Source of the DNA: Acanthosepion esculentum | Lineage: Eukaryota; Mollusca; Cephalopoda; Sepiida; Sepiidae | DNA length: 64,000 nucleotides | NCBI GenBank assembly: GCA_964036315.1 | Contig: OZ038482.1 | Location: forward strand, 12,645,785-12,709,784 | Reading direction: 5' to 3' | Shown: positions 30,840-40,582 of the stretch, piece after piece | How the letters are laid out: every line of letters begins with the position of its first letter | How positions within the stretch are numbered: the stretch's first letter is position 1 | Notes under the pieces: model-generated | What the model saw: only the letters and a program-made list of their open reading frames with translations | The model's database searches: none | What the model was told of the DNA's origin: nothing | Made by a program: the position numbers and the translations under genes

Positions 30840-31442
30840 TTAACCCTTTGAGCCCTGTGTTCCTGAACAATTTTAACCCTTCTGCCTGAGTTCCTGAGTA
30901 AAAATTCACAAATAATTGGTATCTAATGTTTCAGGGTAGATATAAAAATAGTTACAAAAAATATAAGCATTATACTTAGCAGGGAGAGAGTATGATTGCA
31001 TGCCTTCACTTTATCGTCAGAATTCTTTCTTTGTGTCCCAGTCTACCCAAAACTAAAATTTCCATGTTTCTTTTTTTTCTTCTTTTTAACCCTTTGAGCC
31101 CAACGTTCCTGAACAATTTTAACCCTTCTGCCTGAGCCCCTGAGTCAAAATTTGAAAATAATTGGTATGTAATATTTCACGGTAGATATAAAAAATAGTT
31201 ACAAAAAATATAAGCATTATACTTAGCAGGGAGAGAGTATGATTGCATGCCTTCACTTTATCATTGAAATTCTTTCTTTGTGTCTCAGTCTACCCAACAG
31301 ATAGCCGTCTCTCTTGATGCACAATAATAATAATAATAATAAAATACAATGTAAATGTTTACCCATCATTCAACCAATGGCTGGAAATTTAGTCATTTTT
31401 CTTTACCCCTGGTAAAGCGGTAATCAGAGCTCAAAGGGTTAA
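30840..31442. mobile_element. piggyBac-like MITE, dimeric, copy 1
   Basis: TTAA target duplication (30,840-30,843 and 31,439-31,442) around termini CCCTTTGAGCCC (left) and complement CCCTTTGAGCTC (right). TTAA plus CCC ends are diagnostic of the piggyBac superfamily. A second left end, TTAACCCTTTGAGCCC, occurs inside at 31,086. Unit a (30,844-31,085) and unit b (31,090-31,438) share their first ~230 bases. No coding capacity; a TAA run lies at 31,323-31,340. Confidence 0.88.
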
Positions 31443-31445
31443 GCA

Positions 31446-31530
31446 ACAGAATGTTAGCCTAGTGGATATGTCATTTGTCAGATTACTTCCTTGTCAGATA
31501 TTCTAATCAGGGCAGGATTCACTTTTGTTA
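31446..31530 (+). mobile_element. Possible tRNA-like SINE head
   Basis: TAGCCTAGTGGATA resembles an A box and 'tattctaatcagggc' a weak B box ~45 bases on. No body match in the window. Confidence 0.4.
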
Positions 31531-32104
31531 ATTTCTTACACCTGTTTGCTTTAGAATAATAAAATTTATAGGTGGAGAAACAGAAAAATATTCAATAGAT
31601 TTTATGAATTTATAAATATTTATTATACTTCTCATGCTTACATTTACACAGATGATGTATTTTAATATAAAATTAACAATTACTAAAGAATAAAAACATA
31701 TTTACAAATATACAATATGAAATAAAGTATGAACAAAAATAACAATGAAGCATTCAGATATTAAAATTTAATCATAAAAACATTATTTAATTTGGCTGAG
31801 ATCTTTCTACACGAACACAGAAACTTCTGGAATGTTCCAGTAATACTTCACTCAGTATATGATGTCATCACAATCATCATTCATTACTTTACCTTCTTAC
31901 AACAAGTATGTTATTATTAAAGTAAAGGAGCGCTGAACTAAACAAAAGACTGATATAATTAAACAACATATTGAAGGTTTGAGATACAGAACCATTGCCA
32001 AAATGTTAAATATCCCTGCCAGCAATTATTCTGAAGTGAAAGAGGTCTGGCACCACCAATAACCTTCCTTGAATTGGCACTCTACAGAAAATTTTTTCAC
32101 TAGC
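31531..32104. other. No recognised feature
   Basis: AT-rich. 31,960-32,010 ('tgccaaaatgttaaatatcc') vaguely recalls a Tc1 helix-turn-helix region but I could not extend it. Confidence 0.4.
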
Positions 32105-32200
32105 AACTTGAAAAGTCAAAGCAATGGCTGAAACGTTGTAATAAATATGGCGACAAAGATGAGGACAATAGTCCGAATAATGTAAATAGTGAAGAATAGT
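32105..32200 (+). mobile_element. SINE E 3' end fragment
   Basis: 'GGCTGAAACGTTGTAATAAA', 'gcgacaaagatgaggacaat' and 'gaataatgtaaatagtg' match 6,772-6,842. The head is missing. Confidence 0.85.
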
Positions 32201-32504
32201 CATAGTAATTCACAATTTATAGATATTAAAGAAAATGAAAGATCTGGCATAGTGTGACTGCCTATATCTTGAATGGACATGGTTTTAAAAAATATATTGA
32301 AAAATTCACATTTTAATAATAATAATAATAAGGATTTAGCAAACATTTTAAATGGCATGATATTAACATGAGACTGTACTGGACATAAGGTGGGGGATCA
32401 GTTTTATGTTATCATAAAGTAATGAACTGATCCCTGCAGAATAACTACATATTAATAATTGAAAATAAATATATTTCAAGACTCACATATTCTTTTTTTT
32501 CTTT

Positions 32505-32995
32505 TTATGTGCCATGTCCTTTCAGGGCATAGGCAATCATAGCTCTCCACCTCATCCCTCTATCCCTTGCAGCTCTTAACAAGTTACTTCTCTCTGCTTC
32601 CTCCCCCAGACCACGTTCTGTCATCCACTTGCTTAAGCCTGCTAGGTATGTCACACATTGTTTTCCCTTGTCTCTCTTTCGTTCTATTCGACCCGTGAGT
32701 ATCACATTCTCCAGGCCCTTCCTTCCTCATTATGTATACCAGAAACTGCAGCTGCTTCTTCCTGATATTAAGTATAAACCTCTTCCTTGTTTGCAACCTC
32801 TCTAAGATCTCATTGTTGCTCACACGCTCGGTCCATGATATCCTTAACATCCTTCTGTAGAACCACATCTCTGTCGCCTCAAGTCTCTTATTCATCTTTG
32901 AGGAAATCGTCTGACATTCACTCTCGTAAAGAAGGATGGATGTCACATAACAGTTCTTTTCTTTGTTACCAAAGAAATCCTTTGGTCCCACAGTA
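32505..32995 (-). pseudogene. RTE-like LINE C-terminal end
   Basis: Reverse frame reads GNKEKNCYVTSILLYESECQ, KRLEATEMWFYRRMLRISWT, NNEILERLQTRKRFILN and KKQLQFLVYIMRKEG, then after a frameshift KGKQCVTYLAGLSKWMTERG, LGEEAERSNLLRAARDRGMR and WRAMIAYALKGHGT, then stop. This is the conserved C-terminus of RTE-type reverse transcriptases ('RRLEAFEMWCYRRMLKISW' region). The 3' UTR is almost nil: an A-rich tail follows the stop directly, as in RTE elements. 5'-truncated. Copies at 42.5 and 61.4 kb. Confidence 0.88.
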
Positions 32996-32999
32996 CTCC

Positions 33000-34062
33000 G
33001 CCCAGCTTTTGGAATGTGTCCTTGGTCATCCCAATATGTCTATGGATCTCAGTGTCACTTACCATCGACTCACATATAGTAAGTTTCTAATAATAGTAAA
33101 GGACTTAACAAAATATGCTGTCACTTTAAATTAGCATTAATTGGGGGATCAGTTTTATTTTGTTATTAAGTAAAAAGTGACCCAAGCCCACAAACCCCGG
33201 CATACAAGAATTATTACATTTTAAGATAACAATTGTAGAAAGACCTACATATGGTAACCTAGTCTTAGTAAGGAGTTAACAAAATATATAATTATTTTTT
33301 GACAATATAGGTAAGCTAGTAGATAAGTTAAAAAATGTAATTATTAAAATTTGAAACTAAATATAAAAAAAAATGAAACATCATTTTTTAGACAATTTGA
33401 TGATACCAACAATAAATATAGTTATTTTTAGAAAAGCTTCTAGTTTTTAAAGAAAATGGTACTTTATTAAAATTCCCTTAATACTACTTTTTTAGTTCAC
33501 CATCTGTTCTTTTCTAACTGAATGTCCTTGAAGCTTAGAAACTAATTCAAACAATGGTAAGTGTCTCTCTCTCTCCCATCCCAATACGTCTTATCCTGTT
33601 CTGAAGTTATCCGAAACCTGTTAACAGCATTTCATGCACAGAATGGAAACTGTTACAGGATCTGCATAGATGTTTTCCAACCTACATTTATACTGCTTCC
33701 TGAGTTTCTGTCTGCATTGGTCATCTCAAAAGAGTGACTTGTTTCTCTTGTATTTTATGAATCTATCTAGTGTCTCGTTTAATGAACAGAGTCTTGTAAA
33801 AACACATGATTAAATCTGGGAAGAAAGAAAAACAGAAAATTGACAAGTGTAATTAAAGATACACACACTGACCTAAATAGACTGTGATGCATATAAAGAA
33901 TTCTAGCTTTCAAATCCCATGTATGGCTACAGCTGAAAATTCATTCATGGTAGCCCATTGATATTTGATGACCAAAATGTACATATGCACAAAAAATCTT
34001 CTACTTTTTAAGTAGTGTAATAGTAGCATGAAACCCTAAACCACATATTTTTATTATTATTT
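33000..34062. other. No gene; small dispersed similarity
   Basis: 'GGGGGATCAGTTTTAT' at 32,391 and 33,142, and 'taacaaaatat' at 33,107 and 33,275, suggest an old repeat split by the LINE insertion at 32.5-33.0 kb. Otherwise AT-rich. Confidence 0.45.
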
Positions 34063-34065
34063 ATT

Positions 34066-34235
34066 TATTTTTTTTTTTAATCATTTCATCCCAAGCAAGG
34101 CGATAAAGCCACTAGGATGCAAGGGGGTTACTGAGTGTTAGAGAATATGAGAAAAAACACTATTAAGGAGAGAGGACAATAAAAGAACAAGAATTAAGAG
34201 AGAAGATAATGATTGACATTGCATTTAATTTTTTC
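34066..34235 (-). pseudogene. LINE-1(local) 3' UTR fragment
   Basis: The T run at 34,066-34,078 (poly-A of the reverse strand) followed by 'aatcatttcatcccaagcaa', 'gccactaggatgcaagg' and '…attgacattgcatttaa'. Confidence 0.8.
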
Positions 34236-34372
34236 TTAGTGAATGGATGCCAGTCTGAAAATAAGTTCAATAGATTTCTTAAACATCCGGCCCTAATGAG
34301 TGTTTCAAATTGAAATCAGCTAACTATAGATTAATCACTTGAAGTTTTCTTAATTTATTGAATATATAAGTC

Positions 34373-34373
<1 letters not shown>

Positions 34374-34434
<61 letters not shown>

Positions 34435-34446
34435 CACACATATATA
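34374..34446. repeat. (CA)n microsatellite
   Basis: About 30 CA repeats with one CG variant, then a short TA run. Confidence 0.97.
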
Positions 34447-34529
34447 TTACATGAATCATTCATACAAAAAGTAGATTAGTAAAGTTAATGATATAAATGG
34501 TGAAAAACATCTTCACAAGCAAATTTATT

Positions 34530-34800
34530 AAAGTTACATTAACCTACAAATCACTCGATGAATGTTATGATCCTTGTTTTTAATAACTTCAAGTTGTACA
34601 AGGTCTTTTTTTATTCTGCTAGTACTTTCGACTGTACATTCAGCCATCCTCAGGCATGGAAATTATTTTAGTAGATCAAAATAGCAAAAATACACTACTG
34701 AAAGACAGGGAATCGGGTGGCAGACTAGTAATTCCTGAAGCAAGCCCCCAGGTATATCCTGTGCCCACTATATATAGCTGCTGATCTAGTCGGTCCACAA
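34530..34800 (-). repeat. Repeat carrying a hammerhead-like motif
   Basis: The reverse strand holds a core motif at 34,617-34,656 (next entry). 34,660-34,840 is otherwise unassigned. Together with the family H block that follows, it may be one larger Penelope-type terminal region, but coding support is lacking. Confidence 0.45.
34617..34656 (-). ncRNA. Hammerhead ribozyme-like motif
   Basis: Reverse strand, 5' to 3': TGC (stem I), CTGAGGA (core), T, GGCTG-aatgta-CAGTC (5 bp stem II with one G·U), GAAA (core), G-TA-C (stem III pair around a 2 base loop), T-A (UH cleavage-type site), GCA (stem I). All invariant core positions of a type I hammerhead are present. The stems I and III are very short, as reported for Penelope-associated hammerheads, and there is an unpaired T after CTGAGGA. 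Activity is not shown by sequence alone. Confidence 0.6.
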
Positions 34801-34844
34801 TGGGCGGTAGGGAGTGTGGGACATTCCATTACAACAATGTTGTA

Positions 34845-34975
34845 ACAAGTGTAAGTTTAAAATGAAAGATTTCTATGCCAACAGAAATGTCTTTGAACTA
34901 TATGGTCATTTTAACCACATTTCCACAGTTTTATCATATATATATATATATATTATTATTATTATTTTATATGTG
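34845..34975 (+). repeat. Repeat family H, copy 2, with TA/TAT run
   Basis: Reverse complement of 7,560-7,680 (TCTTTGAACTATATGGTCAT and flanks), ending in a TA run at 34,938. Confidence 0.82.
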
Positions 34976-34989
34976 CAGTACTTATTGGA

Positions 34990-35744
34990 AAGTGCTCAAT
35001 ATCAATGATAAAGCTAACATATTCAGTTGTATGGATATGAGTTTGTGACCCTGGGTTCCACGTTTTTGCAATCATCGAACTAGTTTATTATTTAAAAATT
35101 GGATCTATTTATGCTTATTTGTGTTTGACTATGTTTGGTGGTGGGAGGGGGGAATTCTCCTCTGTGTCCACTTGGGATAACACTCACACAAACAGACAGA
35201 CATACATACATACATACAGCTGTATGCATTTTAGTTCATAGAAACACCCATATAAACAATCTGAGATTCATGTGTTCAAGCATACATACATATGCAATTA
35301 TAATTCTATTTATATATAAAATAATCAGTCATTTTATCAAATATATTTGTATAGTTTGCTAAAAAAAGAGAAAATCAGGAAAACCTGTTTTTATAAAAGA
35401 TTTACATCATCAAATTTTTGGATATAAAAATAAAAAAATTAAATAAGTTAAAAAATAGTAATTTAGTAATACATTAAAATTGATTGCCTGACCAGAGCAG
35501 TAAATTTATTTTTAAAGGAGTTTTCATAAGTGTATTGACTAATCTGACGCCAAATTGATGAGATGAAAATTAACCAAAATTATTAAATCAATTACTGTCC
35601 TTGTATATAGGTTTTTAAGGCCGAAGTTTGAAGGAAAAAAATTAAGAAAGTCTTTATTTTTGCATAAATTCACTTGCAACAAACACTGATTATCTCTCTT
35701 GAACTCAGTTACTATAAAATGGGGAAATTATATTAAATAGTTGG

Positions 35745-35777
<33 letters not shown>

Positions 35778-36000
35778 CTGAATTCCATCAGTTAGTTGAC
35801 ATTTCAGTGGTGACACTAGTGTTATATGACTTAATGTTAAGTGTTCTATTTTCCTCCAAGTCAATTTTGAAAGAAATTTGTTTAAAAAAAATCCACATTT
35901 AATAAACTCTAGTTTTCTGCCAATCGGTCATCATTGGTGACTCCTTACCAATTTTTATATAAAAGATTTCTCCTTGAAATCATTGATAAGGTGAAACGAC
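34990..36000. other. No gene; (A)n run of ~33 at 35,742-35,774
   Basis: CATA repeats near 35,200-35,220, a long A run, otherwise AT-rich and without domains. Confidence 0.6.
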
Positions 36001-36012
36001 CCAGAAGTAGCA

Positions 36013-36017
<5 letters not shown>

Positions 36018-36058
<41 letters not shown>
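36018..36058. repeat. (GT)n microsatellite
   Basis: About 20 GT repeats. Confidence 0.97.
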
Positions 36059-36060
<2 letters not shown>

Positions 36061-36265
36061 ATGGAGGAGGATGCGTTCCCCCCCTTTCTCAATAATTGCA
36101 GTCACAATGGATTCGTCCACATTTCCTGAATATGTATCATTAACATTTTATAAGCGAGGGAATCATTCTGATTGACACTAAATGGCTCAGACATCCTTTT
36201 ATCCTGTTAATATTCGCACATACACACACACATGATAACTAGCACACTCAAATACATGTATGCAT

Positions 36266-36418
36266 GTATATATATATATATATGTGTGTGAGTGTGTGCT
36301 TTTGAAAAAATTAGGAGATCAGCTGATCACGCAACCTTGGTTTCAACTTTTTAGTATCTTCAAGCAATCCGAGCTAAATAATTTCCTAATATATATATAT
36401 ATATATATGTATATATAT
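36266..36418. repeat. Two (TA)n tracts around a short segment
   Basis: TA runs at 36,266-36,283 and 36,391-36,418. Sequence between (36,300-36,390) is unassigned. Confidence 0.85.
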
Positions 36419-36429
36419 GGTAAATGTAA

Positions 36430-37415
36430 CAAATCTGTTGGTATTAAATCCAAGTGGATCCTAGTAATATAAAATATTAAAATTGATCCACAAAAGGAGC
36501 TCAATGTATTTATTATTACAGAGCAAATAATTAATAAACAACAAAATCCAAAATCACCTCATATGAAGAATGACCTATTTCAGCAGACGAAGATATCGGT
36601 CATCTGTCTTATCAACCCCGGTGTGGACTGAGTTCATGTCAGAAATAGAAATTTAACTGTAAAAGCTAAAAAAAAAAAAAAAAAAGTTGAAAAACTAATA
36701 CAGAATTTATCTATTTCAGTGTTTCAGTCAGACGAAAGGGCATGGGTCAGGGGTCAGGGGAGGGTGGAAGGTATTTGTCTTAAAGAAGTTTTATCAAATT
36801 AAACCTGGATATTAACCTTATGACATTAATTTGGGATTATATGATGAATGAAATATTAATTTAAAATTAAAAAGGAATAAAAAGGGTTTTAAAAATAACT
36901 TTAAAATATATAAATAAAAGGACGTAATGGAAAGAGAGTTGGGGAAAGTTTATAAATTATAATTAATATAGTGTAAAGAGGTTATAGAGCGGGGAATATA
37001 GAAATTAGAATTAGTTATACTTTCAACATTTGAAGAATTAGAGGGGAGTGAATATTATGGAAATATAGTAGCTAATTAAGTTGAACCTATATTATGGAAA
37101 TTTGAATTTATCTCGACATTTTAACATGATTAATTCATTCCTCCGATTTAATAATTGGCTTCTTTCCTTTAAGACAAATACCATCCATCCTTTCCTGAGC
37201 CCTGTCTTATGCCTTTTGTCTGATTGAAACATTGAATTTGATAAATTTTGTATGGATTTTTTGACCGCTTTTTTTTTTTTTTTTTTTTAGTTTTCAGTTA
37301 AATTTTGTATTTCTGACATGAACTCAGTCCACACCATAAGACAGATGACTGATATCTTCATCTGCCAAAATAGGCTATTCCCCATATAAGGTGATTTTGG
37401 ATTTTATTGTTTATT

Positions 37416-37481
<66 letters not shown>

Positions 37482-37500
37482 TGTATAGCTAGAATACAAT
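36430..37500. repeat. Fold-back family O, ~1 kb
   Basis: Two inverted arms, 36,530-36,792 and 37,157-37,420, share 'CAAAATCCAAAATCACCTCA' and complement, 'gtgtggactgagttcatgtc' and complement, A/T runs at matching places (36,669; 37,270), and 'ggtatttgtcttaaag' and complement. The centre (~36,800-37,150) is unpaired AT-rich DNA. The outer flank 36,430-36,530 is repeated inverted at 48,494-48,600. A TA tract lies at 37,421-37,472. No coding capacity. Confidence 0.88.
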
Positions 37501-37564
37501 CTCTGTTTAAATGAAGCAAATTTAAATTTATTTGTTCCAAACATAAACATCATTATTTGGAGCA

Positions 37565-37690
37565 TTTCAACATGGTGTAATGGTTAGCAAGCTTTTCTTG
37601 CTCTTAATTATGATGGAGTAGTATGCTCAATCCTCATTAGATGCTCCATACTTTCGGCCTTGTGCCATATCTAAGCTAAGCTTATGAAAT
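37565..37690 (+). mobile_element. SINE A, well preserved
   Basis: TGGTGTAATGGTTAGCAAGC (A box), 'tatgctcaatcctcat' (B box), 'tccatactttcggccttgtg', 'atctaagctaagctta'. About 125 bases. Confidence 0.85.
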
Positions 37691-38220
37691 CACCATAATC
37701 ATCATTATTTGTTATGACAAAAGCCCAATATGGAATGAATTCTTTTATTCCACAGTCAAAGAATCTGGGTTTCTGTCTGAAAAATCTATGCCACCATTCA
37801 AACCAAAGTTCCACTCTTTTTATAATATAAGATTTGATGATCAGTTTGTAGAATTTGATAACTTCTGTCCCTTACAAATTCTTAGGATATGACAATATAA
37901 ACACAGCAGATATTTATTTTCAACAGTGGCAACAAATATATGCTAAGCATTCCCAACTTTGGTAACAGAAATTATTCTATGCTTGAAAATGGCAAAATCC
38001 CACATTCAACAGAATTAAGTCAGAATCAAATTGCTAAGTTGGTGCATTAGCTAAGCACCTTCAGATTTCCAGTTGGCAAAAATTACTGGAACAATTTCTT
38101 TGAAGCAAAACCTTTCTTAATTATAGAGAAGATCAAGTGAATTTCATCAGAATAGGGAAGATTTGAAACCAATAGCAATAAAAATAAAAGTGGTAAAAAT
38201 CTGAATGAGGTGAGTTTGGT
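37691..38220. other. No recognised feature
   Basis: AT-rich. The reverse frame through 38,133-38,300 enters microsatellite and has no domain. Confidence 0.5.
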
Positions 38221-38280
38221 AATGTATCTAAATCAAGGTGATCCTTATAAGTATAAGGATCACCTTGATTTAGATACATT
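38221..38280. repeat. Perfect hairpin, 29 bp arms
   Basis: 38,221-38,249 (AATGTATCTAAATCAAGGTG…) and 38,252-38,280 are exact reverse complements separated by two bases. Confidence 0.97.
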
Positions 38281-38384
38281 AGATGCCAAAATTTAAATTT
38301 AAGTGTTCCTGTATCATCAGCATTTCTCAGCGTAGAATTGTGACCATTATATGTTCTGTTCTTTTCCCATCCCAACATTACATA

Positions 38385-38818
38385 CGCACATACATACACA
38401 CACATATATATATATATACATACACACACACACATATATACATACACACACACACACATACACACACATATATATACACACACACACACATATATATATA
38501 TACACACACATATATATATATACACACACACATATATATATATACACACACACACATATATATATACACACACACATATATACACACACATATATACACA
38601 CACACACATACACATACATATATATACACACACATACACATACATATATATACACACACATACACACACATATACACACACATATATATACACGCACACA
38701 CATATATATATATATACATACAAACGCACATATATATATATATATATACATACACACACATACACATATATATATATATACACACACACACACATACATA
38801 CATATATATATAAGCGAA
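38385..38818. repeat. (CA)n/(TA)n interspersed array
   Basis: About 430 bases of alternating CA and TA runs. Five overlapping frames of 150-220 codons (HTHTYIY / YVCVCV) on both strands are its translations. Confidence 0.98.
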
Positions 38819-38841
38819 TATATAGATATAGATCCGACGGT

Positions 38842-39073
38842 ATGATGAAAAATATGGAAAAGACAAAGACTTTAGAATTTCAGTTTTTCTGTTTCTGACT
38901 AGTCTTGTGTCTATTGTCTCTTCATGTTGACTTAAATATAAATATGTTTCCAATAACCATGTCCTGAAGATGGTCTACTAGACCGAAACATCTGACGTCG
39001 ACAGTAAAACATAATTAAAACAGTAAACTTGCATATTCGGATTTTGCTTTGTCTTTTCCATATTTTTTATCAT
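38842..39073 (+). mobile_element. Small inverted-repeat-bounded element carrying a hammerhead-like motif
   Basis: The ends 38,842-38,868 (ATGATGAAAAATATGGAAAA…) and 39,047-39,073 are inverted repeats of 27 bp with one or two mismatches. A CA/TA array lies outside the left end and a TA run outside the right end. The ~232 base element has no coding frame. It holds the hammerhead-like core at 38,960-39,003. Confidence 0.75.
38960..39003 (+). ncRNA. Hammerhead ribozyme-like motif (best copy)
   Basis: Forward strand: TGTC (stem I), CTGAAGA (core), T, GGTC-tacta-GACC (4 bp perfect stem II), GAAA (core), C-atctgac-G (stem III pair), TC (cleavage-type UH), GACA (stem I, perfect complement of TGTC). 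All invariant core bases of a type I hammerhead are present and stems I and II are fully paired. Deviations: an unpaired T between the core and stem II, and a minimal stem III. Confidence 0.68.
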
Positions 39074-39085
39074 ATATATATATAT

Positions 39086-39255
39086 ATAAAACCCATGCCA
39101 AATTCATTAAAATTGAGAGAATAGAAAAGTCCAGAGCAGATAACATTAGAAAGATTTTAGAGTTCCATGAAAATAAGTGGATACAACGTTTAAAAACGCA
39201 TTATCCAGCCGGGCTCAACCATAGATTTAACAACATAGATAGTATTAATATATAA
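39086..39255 (+). pseudogene. Penelope-like element protein C-terminus
   Basis: Forward frame reads KFIKIERIEKSRADNIRKIL then FHENKWIQRLKTHYPAGLNH. The pattern 'E-x-x-W-I-x-x-L-K-T-x-x-P-x-G-L-N' is the characteristic end of the GIY-YIG endonuclease part of Penelope-like proteins, which copy themselves at chromosome ends or nicked sites. The frame stops at 39,255. Upstream it runs straight into the TA tract at 39,075, so the reverse transcriptase domain is missing. It is followed by the 3' terminal region, as expected for a 5'-truncated element. Confidence 0.72.
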
Positions 39256-39900
39256 CCCTACAAAGCAAAACCTACCCACATTTCTCACCCACACAAGGCA
39301 GACATGCTTACGGAGATGTTGAGGCCTCACACTTATACACACACCCACACGAATATACACACTTACACATATCATACTCACTCACTCCCTAATGAGCCAA
39401 ATGATAACACACACCCATAGTAATATACACGCTTACACACATCATACTCACTCAATCCCTAAGAACCAAATAACACACACACACACACACACACTTAACA
39501 GAGATACATCCCCTATCCAGGAACCAATAAACCTGTCAAAATGACCAAGGGAATTCAGAGCGGCATGAATCCATCCAGCTCTTATCTCAAATAACAACTT
39601 AAAAGAGACTGTTTGACCAACACAAAGACGGACCAAAATTCATGTTAAAAAAAATAAAAGTAAAAAAGTCAAAAAAACAAATGAAAACTACAGACAAAAG
39701 TTCATTTTCTCCATCAAGACATTCATTTCTGTAGTTCTCTGCTACCAGCAAGCAGAAAATTATTTTCCTCCTGATGGTCATGTTGGCCAAAACTAGTTGA
39801 GGAATCTAAATGAAATAATAATAAAAACTAAGGAATATTAATATACAACCCAGTGTATCTGAAGATTTTAATTTTTTATTGTTCAAAATATATATATACA
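39256..39900 (+). mobile_element. Penelope-like element 3' region with decayed hammerhead
   Basis: 39,470-39,890 is homologous to 16,352-16,740. 39,765-39,804 reads TTCCTC (stem I), CTGATG, GGTC/GGCC stem II, AAAA, C-TA-G, TT, GAGGAA (stem I, perfect 6 bp complement). The second core base set is damaged (two bases lost after CTGATG; GAAA is AAAA). CA/ACAC runs at 39,340-39,490 are degenerate microsatellite. Confidence 0.72.
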
Positions 39901-40526
39901 TATATATATATGATATGAAAAGATTACTTAACTTTTAAATATCAATTTTAAAGAATTCAATTAAAATATTAATCAACAATACAAATACAAAATAAAATAT
40001 TATAATTTAATTAATAATATAAATTAACAAATATTATAATTTAATTAATTAATAATATAACATAACTTCTATATAAACCATAAAAAATTTAATTTAATTT
40101 TTGAAGAAAAATTTACAATTGGAAGAAAAATCTACAGCTGAAAAAATGAAAGACGCAAACAAAAACAAAGTTTCATGAACATGCACGTGTAAAAGAATAT
40201 TAAATTCATGAATATGCATGCGTACAAAATGGAGTAAAAAAAAAACAGAATTAAAAAAAATGTTAGACAAAATGAAAAAAAATGGAAATATGTCATTTAA
40301 AGCCCAGAACCCCTGAAGACTGGAAATTTTACCAAGAAACTTCGAAGTTGGGATAAAATTGATATTTAAAAGTTAAGTAATCTTTTCGTATTATTAATGC
40401 ACTGTTTTTGAATATTGAGCACTATATATATAAAAATATCTGCTATTTCTTAAATCTTTATGTATATATATATATATATATATATAGCTACCATTGATAA
40501 AACAAAACATTATTTGTTCCAAAGAA
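39901..40526. other. No gene; AT-rich, TA tract at 40,461-40,485
   Basis: Very AT-rich, with no domain. 'gaatattgagcac' near 40,408 recalls family Q. Confidence 0.5.
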
Positions 40527-40582
40527 GTTCTTTGGAAAATTAAAATGCTTAATAAATTAAGCATTTTAATTTTCCAAAGAAC
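40527..40582. repeat. Perfect hairpin, 26 bp arms, 4 base loop
   Basis: GTTCTTTGGAAAATTAAAAT… (40,527-40,552) and its exact complement (40,557-40,582). Confidence 0.97.

Noticed and set aside
38133..38953. Five overlapping open frames of 150-220 codons on both strands
   Set aside because: They are translations of alternating CA/TA repeats (HTHTYIY, YVCVCV). No codon or residue complexity.
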